From: Marchantia polymorpha subsp. ruderalis
Lineage: Eukaryota > Streptophyta > Marchantiopsida > Marchantiales > Marchantiaceae
Direction of reading: 5' to 3'
Length of the DNA stretch: 64,000 nt
Assembly (NCBI GenBank): GCA_037833965.1
Contig: AP031353.1
Coordinates: 17,858,501-17,922,500, forward strand
Shown: positions 24,325 to 33,452 of the stretch, one piece after another
Position numbering within the stretch: the stretch's first letter is position 1
Layout of the letters: each line of letters starts with the position of its first letter
Program-made: the position numbers and the translations under genes
Notes under the pieces: model-generated
Told to the model about the DNA's origin: nothing
Seen by the model: the letters and a program-made list of their open reading frames with translations, nothing else
The model's database searches: none

Positions 24325-27300
24325 CTACGCCCTCGGAGTGAAAGAATCTGATCTTCGATGGAATAACTTCAACTTGTCGTGGTTGACTCGATCGAAGTGA
24401 CGTCCTCCTAACTCCTTGATGTCATAAGTGAAATTTCCCCACACCTTCTCAACTATGAAAGGTCCAAAATACTTAGGAAGAAACTTTTTCCTAGCTCTCT
24501 TGTATCTAATTGCATCAAAGAGCATCACCCAATCACCTTCCTTGAACGGTTTCAAGTTCTGGTTTCCACTTTGTTTGTCGTGATACTTCTTCTGCAACTG
24601 TTGAGCCCGCTCCACTCGTACCATGGCTAGTGCTCGAGCTTCCTCCAACTCCATCAATTGTTGTTGGCGAGACTTGATGGCTTCTGCTCCATTTGATTTC
24701 TTCAACCTTTGCTGGATTGTTGTGAATGTTGTCAAGTCAAACTGTATGGGAAGTTTTGACTCAACTCCATACACCATCCGAAAAGGTGAGTATCCAGTAG
24801 ATGTCTTCCATGTTGTGCGATACTCCCATAAGATAGCATGGAGCCTCTTGTCCCAATTGTGTTTACTCCCGTCCATGTCTGCATCCTTGGCCAACATCAT
24901 ACACAAAGTGTAGTTGGTCCGCTCCGCCAACCCATTAGCGTTAGGTTTGTAGGAAGTGGTCACTCGAGCCTTGATGGAAAAGTGCTCCAACATGGCTTGA
25001 ATCATACTTCCCACAAATTCTCCTCCTCTATCTGATACTAACTCCAATGGACAACCAAATCGAGTAATGATTCTCTCATATAAAAATCTACCAACCTCCT
25101 TCTCATTAGTAGATTTAAGTGGTCTTGCCTCTACCCACTTCGTAAGATAATCTGTAGCTATCACAATGAACTTATTCCCTCGAGGAGTAAGATTCAAAGG
25201 ACCTACAAAATCTATTCCCCACTTTTCAAAAGGACCTAACACTGGTACAGAAATCATAGGAGGGGTTTTCATGGACTTTTTAGCAAAAGCTTGACACACA
25301 TCACAACTTTTGCAATATTCCACACAATCCTTAAAAATACCCTTCCAATGATAACCAGCATCAAGAATTTTGAAGGCAGTTACCTTCCCCGCAAAATGTC
25401 CTCCACATACTGCACCATCATGAAACTCCTTCATGAGTTGTAATGCCTCTCCTCTCTCAACCGCCCTTCGTAGAAGTCCGTCAGCTCCTTGATGAAAAAG
25501 TACCTTCTCCATGATCATATAAGGTTGACATCTCTTCACTAATGCATTTTTCTCCCTTTGATGCATTCCTTGAGGAAACTCTCCTCTAGAGATGAAATCC
25601 CAAATTTCCTTGTACTCCTCCGGTACTGTTGTCACCGTGTCCATGACTAGCAAGTCCTCATCCGGAAAGGTGTCATCTACGAACTGATCTCCTCCATCAT
25701 CATATGCTCTCGACATCAAATCCGCATTAGCATGCTTCTTTCCAGGTCTATCCTCAATGGTATAATCAAACTCTGCTAGTAGTAGCTTCCATCTAGCTAT
25801 CCTCCCTTCAGCATTAGGCTTGTTGAAAATGTATTTCAAAGCCTTATGGTCAGTCACTATAGTGAATCTCCCACCCAACAAATAATGTCGAAACTTCTTA
25901 AGTGAGAAGATTACAGCTAAGGCCTCTCTCTCTGTCACTGAGTAGTTCTTCTCCGCTTGAACCATTTGTCTACTAGCATAGGCAATTGGATGATCATGCT
26001 TTTCATCATCTAATTGACTCAAGGTGCATCCTACAGCAATATTTGATGCATCTGTGTAGAGAATGAAAGGTTTACCCCAATCCGGTTTCGCCAAAATTGG
26101 AGCCGTCACCAACGCCTTCTTGAGAACTTCGAACGCCGTCTTTGCAGCTTCATCCTTGAAAATGAGTTCGTACTCCACTCCCTTCTTCATGTAATTCGTC
26201 AAGGCATGAGCTTTGTTGGAGAAGGACAAGATGAACCGTCGATAGTACCCCACCATACCAAGGAATTGCCTCAACTTGGTTAAAGTCGCCGGAAAAGGTA
26301 ACTCCATGATCCGTGTCACCTTCTCTGGATCCACCGCTATACCATTCTTGGAGATGATATGCCCCAACAATAGGCCTTCCTCACATCCAAAAATGCATTT
26401 TTCTGGATTGAGTGAAGCCTTAGCTTCCTCCAGCCGTTGAAGTATTTTGATCAAATGATCAAAATGATCCGCTTTCCTCCCGTAAACACAAAAATCATCT
26501 ATGAAATCCCTTACAAACTTTCCGATGAAAGGTTCAAACACTCTATTCATGAACCTTTGAAAAGTGGCAGGAGCATTACATAGACCAAACGGCATCACTC
26601 TAAAAGCGAAGGTTCCCCATGGAGTAGTAAAAGTTGTTTTGAGTTGGTCTTCTAAGGCAATTTGGATTTGGTTATAGCCACTATAACCATCTCCAAAACT
26701 ATACCACTCATGGCCAGCAACCTCCTCTAGAATCTCATCTATGAAAGGCAAGGGATAGTAGTCTTTCTTTGTGACAGCATTCAACTTTTTGTAATCTACG
26801 CACACTCGTAGCTTACCATTCTTCTTCTTCACTATCACAATTGGAGACACCCATTCAGAATTTTCTACCTCGTAGATGAAGCCAGCCTCCTTGAGCTTGT
26901 CGATCTCCTCCTTCACCACAAGAGCCGTAGGTGGATTTATTCGGCGTTGCTTTTGCCGAATAGGACGAGCTTTCTCCTCCAACTCGATGCGATGAGTCTC
27001 CAACGTCACATGCTTAAGATCCTTGTAACTAAAGGCAAAAACATGAATATATTTGCGAAATATATCCAGAAACTTTGCCTTTTCCTCCTTGGTAACCTTG
27101 GGACCAAACCTGAGAGTGGACAGTCGTCGACACACCTCCTCTTCGCTCATCTCCACTTTGTCAGGATCTTTCTTCACTCCAGGCCTAGGCAACAACTCCA
27201 TGGCAGCAATGACTTGTACTTGAACATTATCATCAGAAGAGTACTCCGATGATGTTTCTTGATCAGAAGTTGAGATGTCTGTGTCAACTTCTGAAAAGCT

Positions 27301-29091
27301 ACCACTCTCTTCACTCTCAGATTCCCAATACTCGTCAGTTGGTCTATCTGAGTCAGTGGTGGATTCCCCTCCTCCCGTCAAAGGAACCTTAACTCGATGG
27401 TTCTTTGGGCCTATCCTCAAATAGCCCTTGTGCCATCGGTCCGTAGTCCTTACCGCCCTCAACCAAGGACGTCCCAACAGCAAGTCGTAGCTAGCTTCCT
27501 TGAGAATTTGGAAGGAAAGCAAAGTTTGCACTCCCCTCACACTAACCACAACTTTGTCTACCACCCCCAGTGGTCTTACCTTCTGTTTGTTGGCCATACC
27601 AACAATTATGCTAGAAGGTCTAGAAGGTTGCATACCCAACTTCTGCATCAACCTCTCAGACATGGCATTCACAGCCGATCCACCATCAACCAACACATCT
27701 GATACATCATGTCCATTGATCCTCACTTCGATCTTTGAAGCATGTGTACATACCTCCGAAGCAGCCGCATCCACCACCCCAACTCCCACATTGGTCATGT
27801 GAGCCTTCCCCTTAGATTTCCGCTTCTTGGTCCTTGTGGAGATAAGACCTCCTCTTAACTCCTTCCGAATGGCTGGATTCAAGGCAATCAGCTGACCAAC
27901 TGTTATATTGGCCTTCTGATTTCCTACATCCTCCACCACGTCATACTTAGCTTGAGAAGATGAAATGGAAAAGTCATCCATGCCCAACTTCTTCCTTGGC
28001 ACTCTTGGTTGACTCACTCCACTTGACCGTGTACTTCGACTTGGCGTGTCCTCCATGAAAATCGACTCGTCCGCAAATCGGGCACGCTTCTTCTCATGAG
28101 CAAGGATATCCACTTTCGATTTCGAGCTCTCCCCTTTCTCAAAAGTGCATTGATGAGGGAATACATCAATGGATGCTACTCCCTTATCCTTGGCTTGTTG
28201 CGTGGCCGGTGCATTGTTGTTGTGCCGAACTCCATCATGTTGTCGAGGATTAGGACAATTCCTCTGAAAATGAGGACCTCCACAAGAAAAGCAAGAAACC
28301 GCAAAGTTTCCTGAAGGTGGATTTCCTCTTGGAGGATAATTTCCATACCCCCTAGAGCCTCCTCCTACGTTCTGATTCCTCTTCTCCCACAACTGTACTA
28401 CATTGATCTTGAGATCTGCTAGAGTCTCCGTGATAGATTTCAACTCATTTTGAAAATCCACACTAGGATTCGCTATCGTGGATGAAGTAGAAGTGTTTGA
28501 AACAATAGACCTTCCTACAACCGGTGGAGCTACTTCTCTAGCCACCAAGCTAGAATCATCATCTTCTAAGCTCTCCTCCATTCTAATAGCAATTCGAATG
28601 GCTTCAGCCTTAGAAGAGGGCTTCTCGTATCTCACCTTACTTCGAATCTCAGGTCTCAAACCTCCAACGAAGTTCTTCATGAGCATCGCCCTTATCCCCA
28701 CCATTGTAGCATCCACTTCGTCTCCGCCCTTCCTCAACACCACGTGGAATCTAGATTCCAACTTCTCGGTTCTCTCCACATAGGTCCTCACCTTCTCGTT
28801 CTCTCCTTGTTTCAAGAAGGTGACCTCACACATCAACTTTTCATAACTTTCACTGGGAAGAAAGTTTTCGATCAGGTTCTCCGTTAATGTCTCCCACGTG
28901 TCGTCCTCCGAATGCTCCCTCTTGTACTCCTTGTACCACTTGAGAGCAGAATCCTCCAAGAAATCCGGCAAAAGCATAGCCCACTCGTCTTTCTTCCTCT
29001 CATTGTTTCCTATGCAAGCCCTCTTGAAGTCCCTAACAAAAGCTTCTACATCCTCATTCTCCCTCCCATAAAATACCGGAAGCTTCCCCAT
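24325..29091 (-). CDS. G2 gag-pol polyprotein (1,588 aa)
   Basis: Single open frame from the ATG at 29091 (MGKLPVFYGREN). Gag occupies about residues 1-250. The zinc knuckle CFSCGGPHFQRNC (C-x2-C-x3-H-x4-C) is near 267-279. Protease VLVDGGSAVNAM has catalytic Asp about 469 (DGG form). An acidic Ser-rich linker spans about 570-625. Reverse transcriptase covers about 710-890, with MPFGLCNAPATFQ and active site FIDD near 863-866. RNase H has ILYTDAS near 1010. Integrase has an HHCC-like zinc site (C-K-S-C-D-V-C) near 1260 and the D,D,35-E triad at about D1294, D1354, E1390, exactly 35 residues between the last two. The polyprotein would be cleaved into capsid, protease, RT/RNase H and integrase and copy the element into new sites. 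No stop or frameshift is visible. Translation presumably needs bypass of the upstream ORF. Confidence 0.95.
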   Translation of the reverse strand: MGKLPVFYGRENEDVEAFVRDFKRACIGNNERKKDEWAMLLPDFLEDSALKWYKEYKREHSEDDTWETLTENLIENFLPSESYEKLMCEVTFLKQGENEKVRTYVERTEKLESRFHVVLRKGGDEVDATMVGIRAMLMKNFVGGLRPEIRSKVRYEKPSSKAEAIRIAIRMEESLEDDDSSLVAREVAPPVVGRSIVSNTSTSSTIANPSVDFQNELKSITETLADLKINVVQLWEKRNQNVGGGSRGYGNYPPRGNPPSGNFAVSCFSCGGPHFQRNCPNPRQHDGVRHNNNAPATQQAKDKGVASIDVFPHQCTFEKGESSKSKVDILAHEKKRARFADESIFMEDTPSRSTRSSGVSQPRVPRKKLGMDDFSISSSQAKYDVVEDVGNQKANITVGQLIALNPAIRKELRGGLISTRTKKRKSKGKAHMTNVGVGVVDAAASEVCTHASKIEVRINGHDVSDVLVDGGSAVNAMSERLMQKLGMQPSRPSSIIVGMANKQKVRPLGVVDKVVVSVRGVQTLLSFQILKEASYDLLLGRPWLRAVRTTDRWHKGYLRIGPKNHRVKVPLTGGGESTTDSDRPTDEYWESESEESGSFSEVDTDISTSDQETSSEYSSDDNVQVQVIAAMELLPRPGVKKDPDKVEMSEEEVCRRLSTLRFGPKVTKEEKAKFLDIFRKYIHVFAFSYKDLKHVTLETHRIELEEKARPIRQKQRRINPPTALVVKEEIDKLKEAGFIYEVENSEWVSPIVIVKKKNGKLRVCVDYKKLNAVTKKDYYPLPFIDEILEEVAGHEWYSFGDGYSGYNQIQIALEDQLKTTFTTPWGTFAFRVMPFGLCNAPATFQRFMNRVFEPFIGKFVRDFIDDFCVYGRKADHFDHLIKILQRLEEAKASLNPEKCIFGCEEGLLLGHIISKNGIAVDPEKVTRIMELPFPATLTKLRQFLGMVGYYRRFILSFSNKAHALTNYMKKGVEYELIFKDEAAKTAFEVLKKALVTAPILAKPDWGKPFILYTDASNIAVGCTLSQLDDEKHDHPIAYASRQMVQAEKNYSVTEREALAVIFSLKKFRHYLLGGRFTIVTDHKALKYIFNKPNAEGRIARWKLLLAEFDYTIEDRPGKKHANADLMSRAYDDGGDQFVDDTFPDEDLLVMDTVTTVPEEYKEIWDFISRGEFPQGMHQREKNALVKRCQPYMIMEKVLFHQGADGLLRRAVERGEALQLMKEFHDGAVCGGHFAGKVTAFKILDAGYHWKGIFKDCVEYCKSCDVCQAFAKKSMKTPPMISVPVLGPFEKWGIDFVGPLNLTPRGNKFIVIATDYLTKWVEARPLKSTNEKEVGRFLYERIITRFGCPLELVSDRGGEFVGSMIQAMLEHFSIKARVTTSYKPNANGLAERTNYTLCMMLAKDADMDGSKHNWDKRLHAILWEYRTTWKTSTGYSPFRMVYGVESKLPIQFDLTTFTTIQQRLKKSNGAEAIKSRQQQLMELEEARALAMVRVERAQQLQKKYHDKQSGNQNLKPFKEGDWVMLFDAIRYKRARKKFLPKYFGPFIVEKVWGNFTYDIKELGGRHFDRVNHDKLKLFHRRSDSFTPRA

Positions 29092-29313
29092 TTCCAACTA
29101 ATTTTTTTTTTTTTTTCTTTTCTATTGGAAATTTATATGGGGCTTCCTAATACAATATAAACAACACTAACTCCATCCTTGAGTAATTCATCAAAGGAAA
29201 CACAAAAGGAATTGGTTGTTCCAAGATAGCCAAAGCTCTCTCCTCTCCTAGGCATATGATGAGTCTTACCCTCATCATCATCTTCTCCATCATTCGAATG
29301 ATGATCTCCATCT

Positions 29314-29757
29314 TCAGTTGGAGCTTGAACCCGCTGAGGTCACTTTCTCTGTTTCAGCACTTAGCTTGCCGTCAAACCCTTCCACAAGTGATTCCAGAAG
29401 TGCCTTCACTCCGCTGCATTCGTGTCCCGCTGGTAGCCCAATCACTCCGCAATTGTCACAGAAGGTGGCGCTTTGGGATTCATGTGGCGATGATGGTCCC
29501 AAGTGAAGTTTCAAATCTCCCAAGTTCCTCTTGCTCCTCAATCTTCTATCTTTGTTCCGCAGGGAACAATTGACAACCTTATGGCCCTCCTCTCCACAAT
29601 AAAAACAAGTTTCACGTTTGACTCTTGGAGACTGACTCACTACTCTTTCTTTAAACTCCACCTTGAATTCTCTTGTATTGGAGTCTAAAGACACTATAAC
29701 ATCCAAGCCTTGAGGTACTTTGGATAACCTAACCTTCCAACCTTCTTGTTCACTCAT
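29314..29757 (-). CDS. G2 upstream zinc-knuckle ORF (147 aa)
   Basis: Starts at the ATG at 29757 (MSEQEGWKVRLSKVPQ) and stops 222 nt before the gag ATG. It carries CFYCGEEGHKVVNC, a canonical C-x2-C-x4-H-x4-C knuckle, near residues 57-70. A second cluster, CDNCGVIGLPAGHEC, lies near residues 99-113. Only a handful of residues differ from the G1 copy, although G1 gag-pol has decayed. It sits about 650 nt after the primer-binding site as the first long ORF on the genomic RNA. I do not recognise it as a standard gypsy gene; gag of this element is encoded downstream with its own knuckle. Role unknown, perhaps RNA binding or packaging (inference). Confidence 0.7.
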   Translation of the reverse strand: MSEQEGWKVRLSKVPQGLDVIVSLDSNTREFKVEFKERVVSQSPRVKRETCFYCGEEGHKVVNCSLRNKDRRLRSKRNLGDLKLHLGPSSPHESQSATFCDNCGVIGLPAGHECSGVKALLESLVEGFDGKLSAETEKVTSAGSSSN

Positions 29758-30411
29758 TTTCCCATAAGGTAGAAACCACTCAAAAGACCTCTCCCAGAAA
29801 CGCTATCTACTTGACGAAAACTGTGAATAAAGAAATCAAAAACTTTTGCTTTGTTATCTTGCTTTTGTACCCCCTCAACTTCAAATCAACATAACTTCGT
29901 CTCTAGACGTGATCTCTCAGTGAAATTTTGACTCAAACGTAGCTTATCTTCCAATACACACTCGTACGAAGTTTCAAAGCCTAATTCAAAATACAGAAAA
30001 AGTAATCAACTCTGTGCAAACTTTCCAGAGAGCAGACTTTTGATACCCGTGAAAACCCACTCAACTTCTAACTCTCATATCTTTCTGTTTACACATGATC
30101 TAGACCTGAAACAAAAACGTGAACGTTTTCTATCTTCCAATCTACAATCAATAAAACTTTGAAGAATACCTTCAAAAATACTTTTTCGGTGTCTAAGATC
30201 AATTTTCTCTCAAAAAGACATGTTTACGTGAACAAAACATACAAAATCACTTCTAGGCTATCATATGAGACTATGGGATAAACAAAGGGAATTTCGCTCT
30301 CAAGCACACTCTCCGCTCTTTCATTCCCCAATGTTAACACCAAGTGATCCCTCATGGATACTTTCTCTCGAGCTAGAAATCGAATCCTAAACATTCCGCC
30401 TTCTAGATTGA

Positions 30412-30430
30412 GGTCCCGGCAACGGAACCA
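30412..30430 (-). promoter_or_regulatory. G2 primer-binding site
   Basis: Minus strand TGGTTCCGTTGCCGGGACC, four bases after the 5' LTR. Same site as in G1; close to the tRNA-Asp-type site of plant gypsy elements. Confidence 0.75.
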
Positions 30431-30434
30431 AAAA

Positions 30435-31292
30435 TGCAACCTCCGGGCTGACTCTCACTCAGGTTTACCTCTGATGGCTTTGTGGTAGCGCATCATGGTT
30501 CTAGAAGACTAAGATTCATACTCTCACTCATGTCCCAAACACCTTCTCTCACAAACTCTCATGTATCACTCCAACTCACACGCAAACTCTCCTCACATCA
30601 CCCTCTTCACATAAACGCAAACACACGTCGATACTCCAAGATACTCAAAAACTTCACTCCTTCATTACTGAAACAAGTACTCAACATGACTCTCCAAACT
30701 TGCTTCAGAGGTGCTACTCTACCTCTCTATTTATACTACTTGAGAAGTTACCATAGTAACATGTGGTAATTTCTCCTAACTTACTTTTACCTAGGTAAGT
30801 TTGACTAACCTTCTCTACGTGGCAACATGCCATTGGCCTACCTAAACCTTCTAGAAGCTTCTGGAATCCAAGGTTGAGGTGGCGACATGCCATTTGAAGC
30901 TTTTAAACTTCTACAAGCTTCCTAGCCACTAAGTCAACATTAGACTTAGTCTAGCCAATCATCTTTCATACATTTAGTCAAACCAATCAAATCCAAGCTT
31001 CTAATCAAATATCTAATCCCTTGGAATCTAGAACTTTTGTATAAGACAAAATAGAAGTGCTCACTCCTTGTAAAGGACAAAATAGAAGTGCTCACTCCAT
31101 TCTTCTAGAACTCCGCTAATTATTCCGCCAACTATAGACATTGTAGCTAAACTTAGTCATGACTAGATAAACTTAGTTATAACTAACTAGTTTAGTCATA
31201 ACTAGCTAGTTTTAGCTATGCCTTGGCTAATCATCCTTATTCCCTTGACCACTTTTAAGACTTAGTACATATGTGCAACACCCAGTCTTACA
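30435..31292 (-). repeat. G2 5' LTR
   Basis: 858 bp with TG...CA termini (plus strand TGCAACC...TCTTACA), matching the 3' LTR. It is followed on the plus strand by GCCCGTCCG, the resumed X4 leader. Confidence 0.95.
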
Positions 31293-31957
31293 GCCCGTCC
31301 GTGATGCGCTGGCGCCGTGCAATTTCCAACTCCGAAGGCGCATTTCTAGGGCTGAAGGCGGGCTTCCCGCCGACGCCGAAGCGCCTGTGCGCCAGCGACC
31401 TTCGCGTCCGCCTGTGCATAGGTGTTAGTCCTCCCCGCCTACGAGAAGGCAACATTCGCGGCGGACATCCCGCCGACGTCAAACCCTATTTCGCCTATGC
31501 GTAGGCGGACTTCCCTCGTCCGCTCATAGGACAAACTTTCCTCGCCTATGCGTAGGCAAAAATCTGTGTATCTTGCGACCTTCACAACTCCCGGAGTCCT
31601 CATCTGTTCGTGGCGTTCTTGGGCTCGTTAGAATCAGCGCGTCAAGCTCTTTCCAACGAAACCCTAACCAAGTCGAGGCGTTTGGGAATTGATCAGGTTC
31701 TGAAGGATTTCTCTAGCGCCGAAGGCGGATTACGCGCCTTGCGCCGAAGGAGTACTCCTTCAGAGCCCGTGTTTAGGGCGGCGCCTATCCCAGACGTTGC
31801 GCCCAACTCCAGGATTCTACGAGATCTTTCGAGATTTTGCGAGATCCTCCAGTTTCACTCTATTTTGATGCACCGATGGCTATTTACACTGCTGTCGCGG
31901 TACAGTTTTCCGAAAATGTTTTAAATTCCGCAAAAAGCCCAAAAGTGGGGTTCCACA
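31293..31957 (-). mobile_element. X4 5' terminal segment (leader)
   Basis: Outer part of the X4 leader beyond the G2 insertion. It ends at 31957; read on the minus strand the element starts TGTGGAACCCCACTTTTGG, matching the X7 start TGTGGTACCCCACTTTTGG at 32259. The segment holds the conserved leader blocks (GGAAAGAGCTTGACGC and GATTCTAACGAGCCCAAG) and several CGCCT...AGGCG palindromic units. It abuts X5 coding sequence at 31958. Confidence 0.8.
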
Positions 31958-32244
31958 GAGGCAGAATTCCGACGTGCGGAGGAGCTATCAGTAAGTCTGG
32001 CGGAGGAAGTCCAGAAGCATGAGGAGGAGTTAGCGAATTGGGCCAAGAAATTGGTGGATTGTGAATCGGCCAAGACTTCGGAGGTCGAGTGTAAATTGAA
32101 GGTTGAATCGGAATGTCGACGGTTGCGGGAGCAGTTAGGCAAGGCGGACATGAGATCGCAGGAGTCGCAAAGGAGAATGGAGAAGGCAGAGGAGGCCTAC
32201 CGTCAGCTACGGGACGAGTCAACCGACGAATTGAAGTTGCGTTT
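31958..32244 (+). pseudogene. X5 family X protein, coiled-coil segment
   Basis: Open plus-strand frame with no stop, rich in heptad-like Glu/Lys/Leu patterns (EEVQKHEEELANWAKKL, EAYRQLRDESTDELKL). It is interrupted upstream by X4 at 31957 and downstream by X6 at 32245. The target duplication CGTTT (32240-32244) reappears at 52370-52374. If the inserted DNA and one duplicate are ignored, this frame continues directly into the frame at 52375. X5 is a divergent family X member similar to X1. The N-terminal half is not present in the window. Confidence 0.75.
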
Positions 32245-32784
32245 TGTAATAAGTCACTTGTGGTACCCCACTTTTGGTAATTTTGAGGAAATTAAAACAT
32301 TTTTGGAAAACTGTACCCTGGCAGCAATGTAAATAGCCTTCGGTGCATCAAAACAGAGTGAATTTGGAAGATCGTAGAGATTCTCGAGGAATCTCGAAGA
32401 ATCTAGGAGTTGGGTGCAGCGGTAAGGAAGGGCACCACCCTCCCTGCGAGCTCTGCAGCTAGGATCCCTACGGCGCAAGGCGCAAAACCCGCCTTCGGAG
32501 CTTTGTCCGCGGCGGTAGGGAAATCCTTCATATTTAGGTCAACCCCCGGACGCCTTGACTTAGTTAGGGTCTCGTTGGAAAGAGCTCGATGCACTGATTC
32601 CAACGAGCCCGAGAACGCCTACAACGGATAAGGACTCCGGGAGTTATGAAGGTTGTAAGATACTCAGCTCTTCGCCTGTGCAAAGGCGGAGAAGTTTTGT
32701 CCTATGCGCGGACGAAGGAAGTTCGCCTGCGCACAGGCGAAATAGGGTTTGAGGTAGGCGCGAAGTTCGCCTACGCACAGGCGT

Positions 32785-32802
32785 GCGCCTGTGCACAGGC
32801 GC
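32785..32802. repeat. 18-bp perfect palindrome in the X7 leader
   Basis: GCGCCTGTGCACAGGCGC. Variants on the same plan (CGCCTGCGCGCAGGCG, CGCCTACGC...CAGGCG) lie nearby at about 32720-32780 and 33070-33165. Confidence 0.8.
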
Positions 32803-33452
32803 TTCGGCGTTGGCGGGAAATCCGCCTTGGGCCCTAGAAATGCGCCTTGTGAGGTAGAAATTGTACGGCGCCTTCTGCGCCAGCGCAACGCCGCGGACGA
32901 GCAAGGAGCCGCCAGAATAGTAAAATCCGTACGGACGGGACGGATGGATGCGCTCTTGGACGGACGGAGTTGCGGCGGCGGAAGCGCCGACGAAGAGACA
33001 AGGAACGGACAGTCTGGACGGAGATGGTTGACCGCGGTCAACGCCTTTCGCGCCAGCGCATCGCCGCGGACGGACTTCGCCTACGCACAGGCGAGCGCCT
33101 GTGCATAGGAGGGTGAAGTTCCGCGCCGGCGGAGAATCCGCCGAGGAGACCGCCTGCGCGCAGGCGGACGTTGAACTTTTGTCCGACATGCGGACGCACG
33201 CGCCGAGGCAGAAGAGGATTGGCTGAGGAGCGGTACGAACGAGTGTACCGCGCAAGGCGGAAAATCCGCCTTCGGCGCTGCGCACCCATGTCCGCGGCGT
33301 AGTACGTTCGCGGAGTTCAAATTCGCCAATTCGAGCGTGAGAGTTTAATCGGCGACGGCGGAGCGTGAAGCCGCGCATGAGAGCGGAGACCGTTTCAGCG
33401 TAGAGCCGGCGCGGCCATCAATTGAGTCGTCCTCCACGAGCAAGAGCCGACC

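Larger units (their letters stand above)
23444..31292 (-). mobile_element. G2: intact full-length Ty3/gypsy retrotransposon
   Basis: 7,849-bp element on the minus strand, inserted in the X4 leader. The two 858-bp LTRs (23444-24301 and 30435-31292) looked identical wherever I compared them. The bases GCCC flank the element on both sides (23440-23443 and 31293-31296), consistent with a target duplication of at least 4 bp. Internal order in its own direction: LTR, primer-binding site, 147-aa zinc-knuckle ORF, a gag-pol polyprotein with all motifs intact, purine tract, LTR. There is no env-like ORF and no obvious chromodomain. Order protease-RT-RNase H-integrase marks it as Ty3/gypsy (Metaviridae). 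Identical LTRs and an open polyprotein suggest recent insertion and possible competence. Confidence 0.95.
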
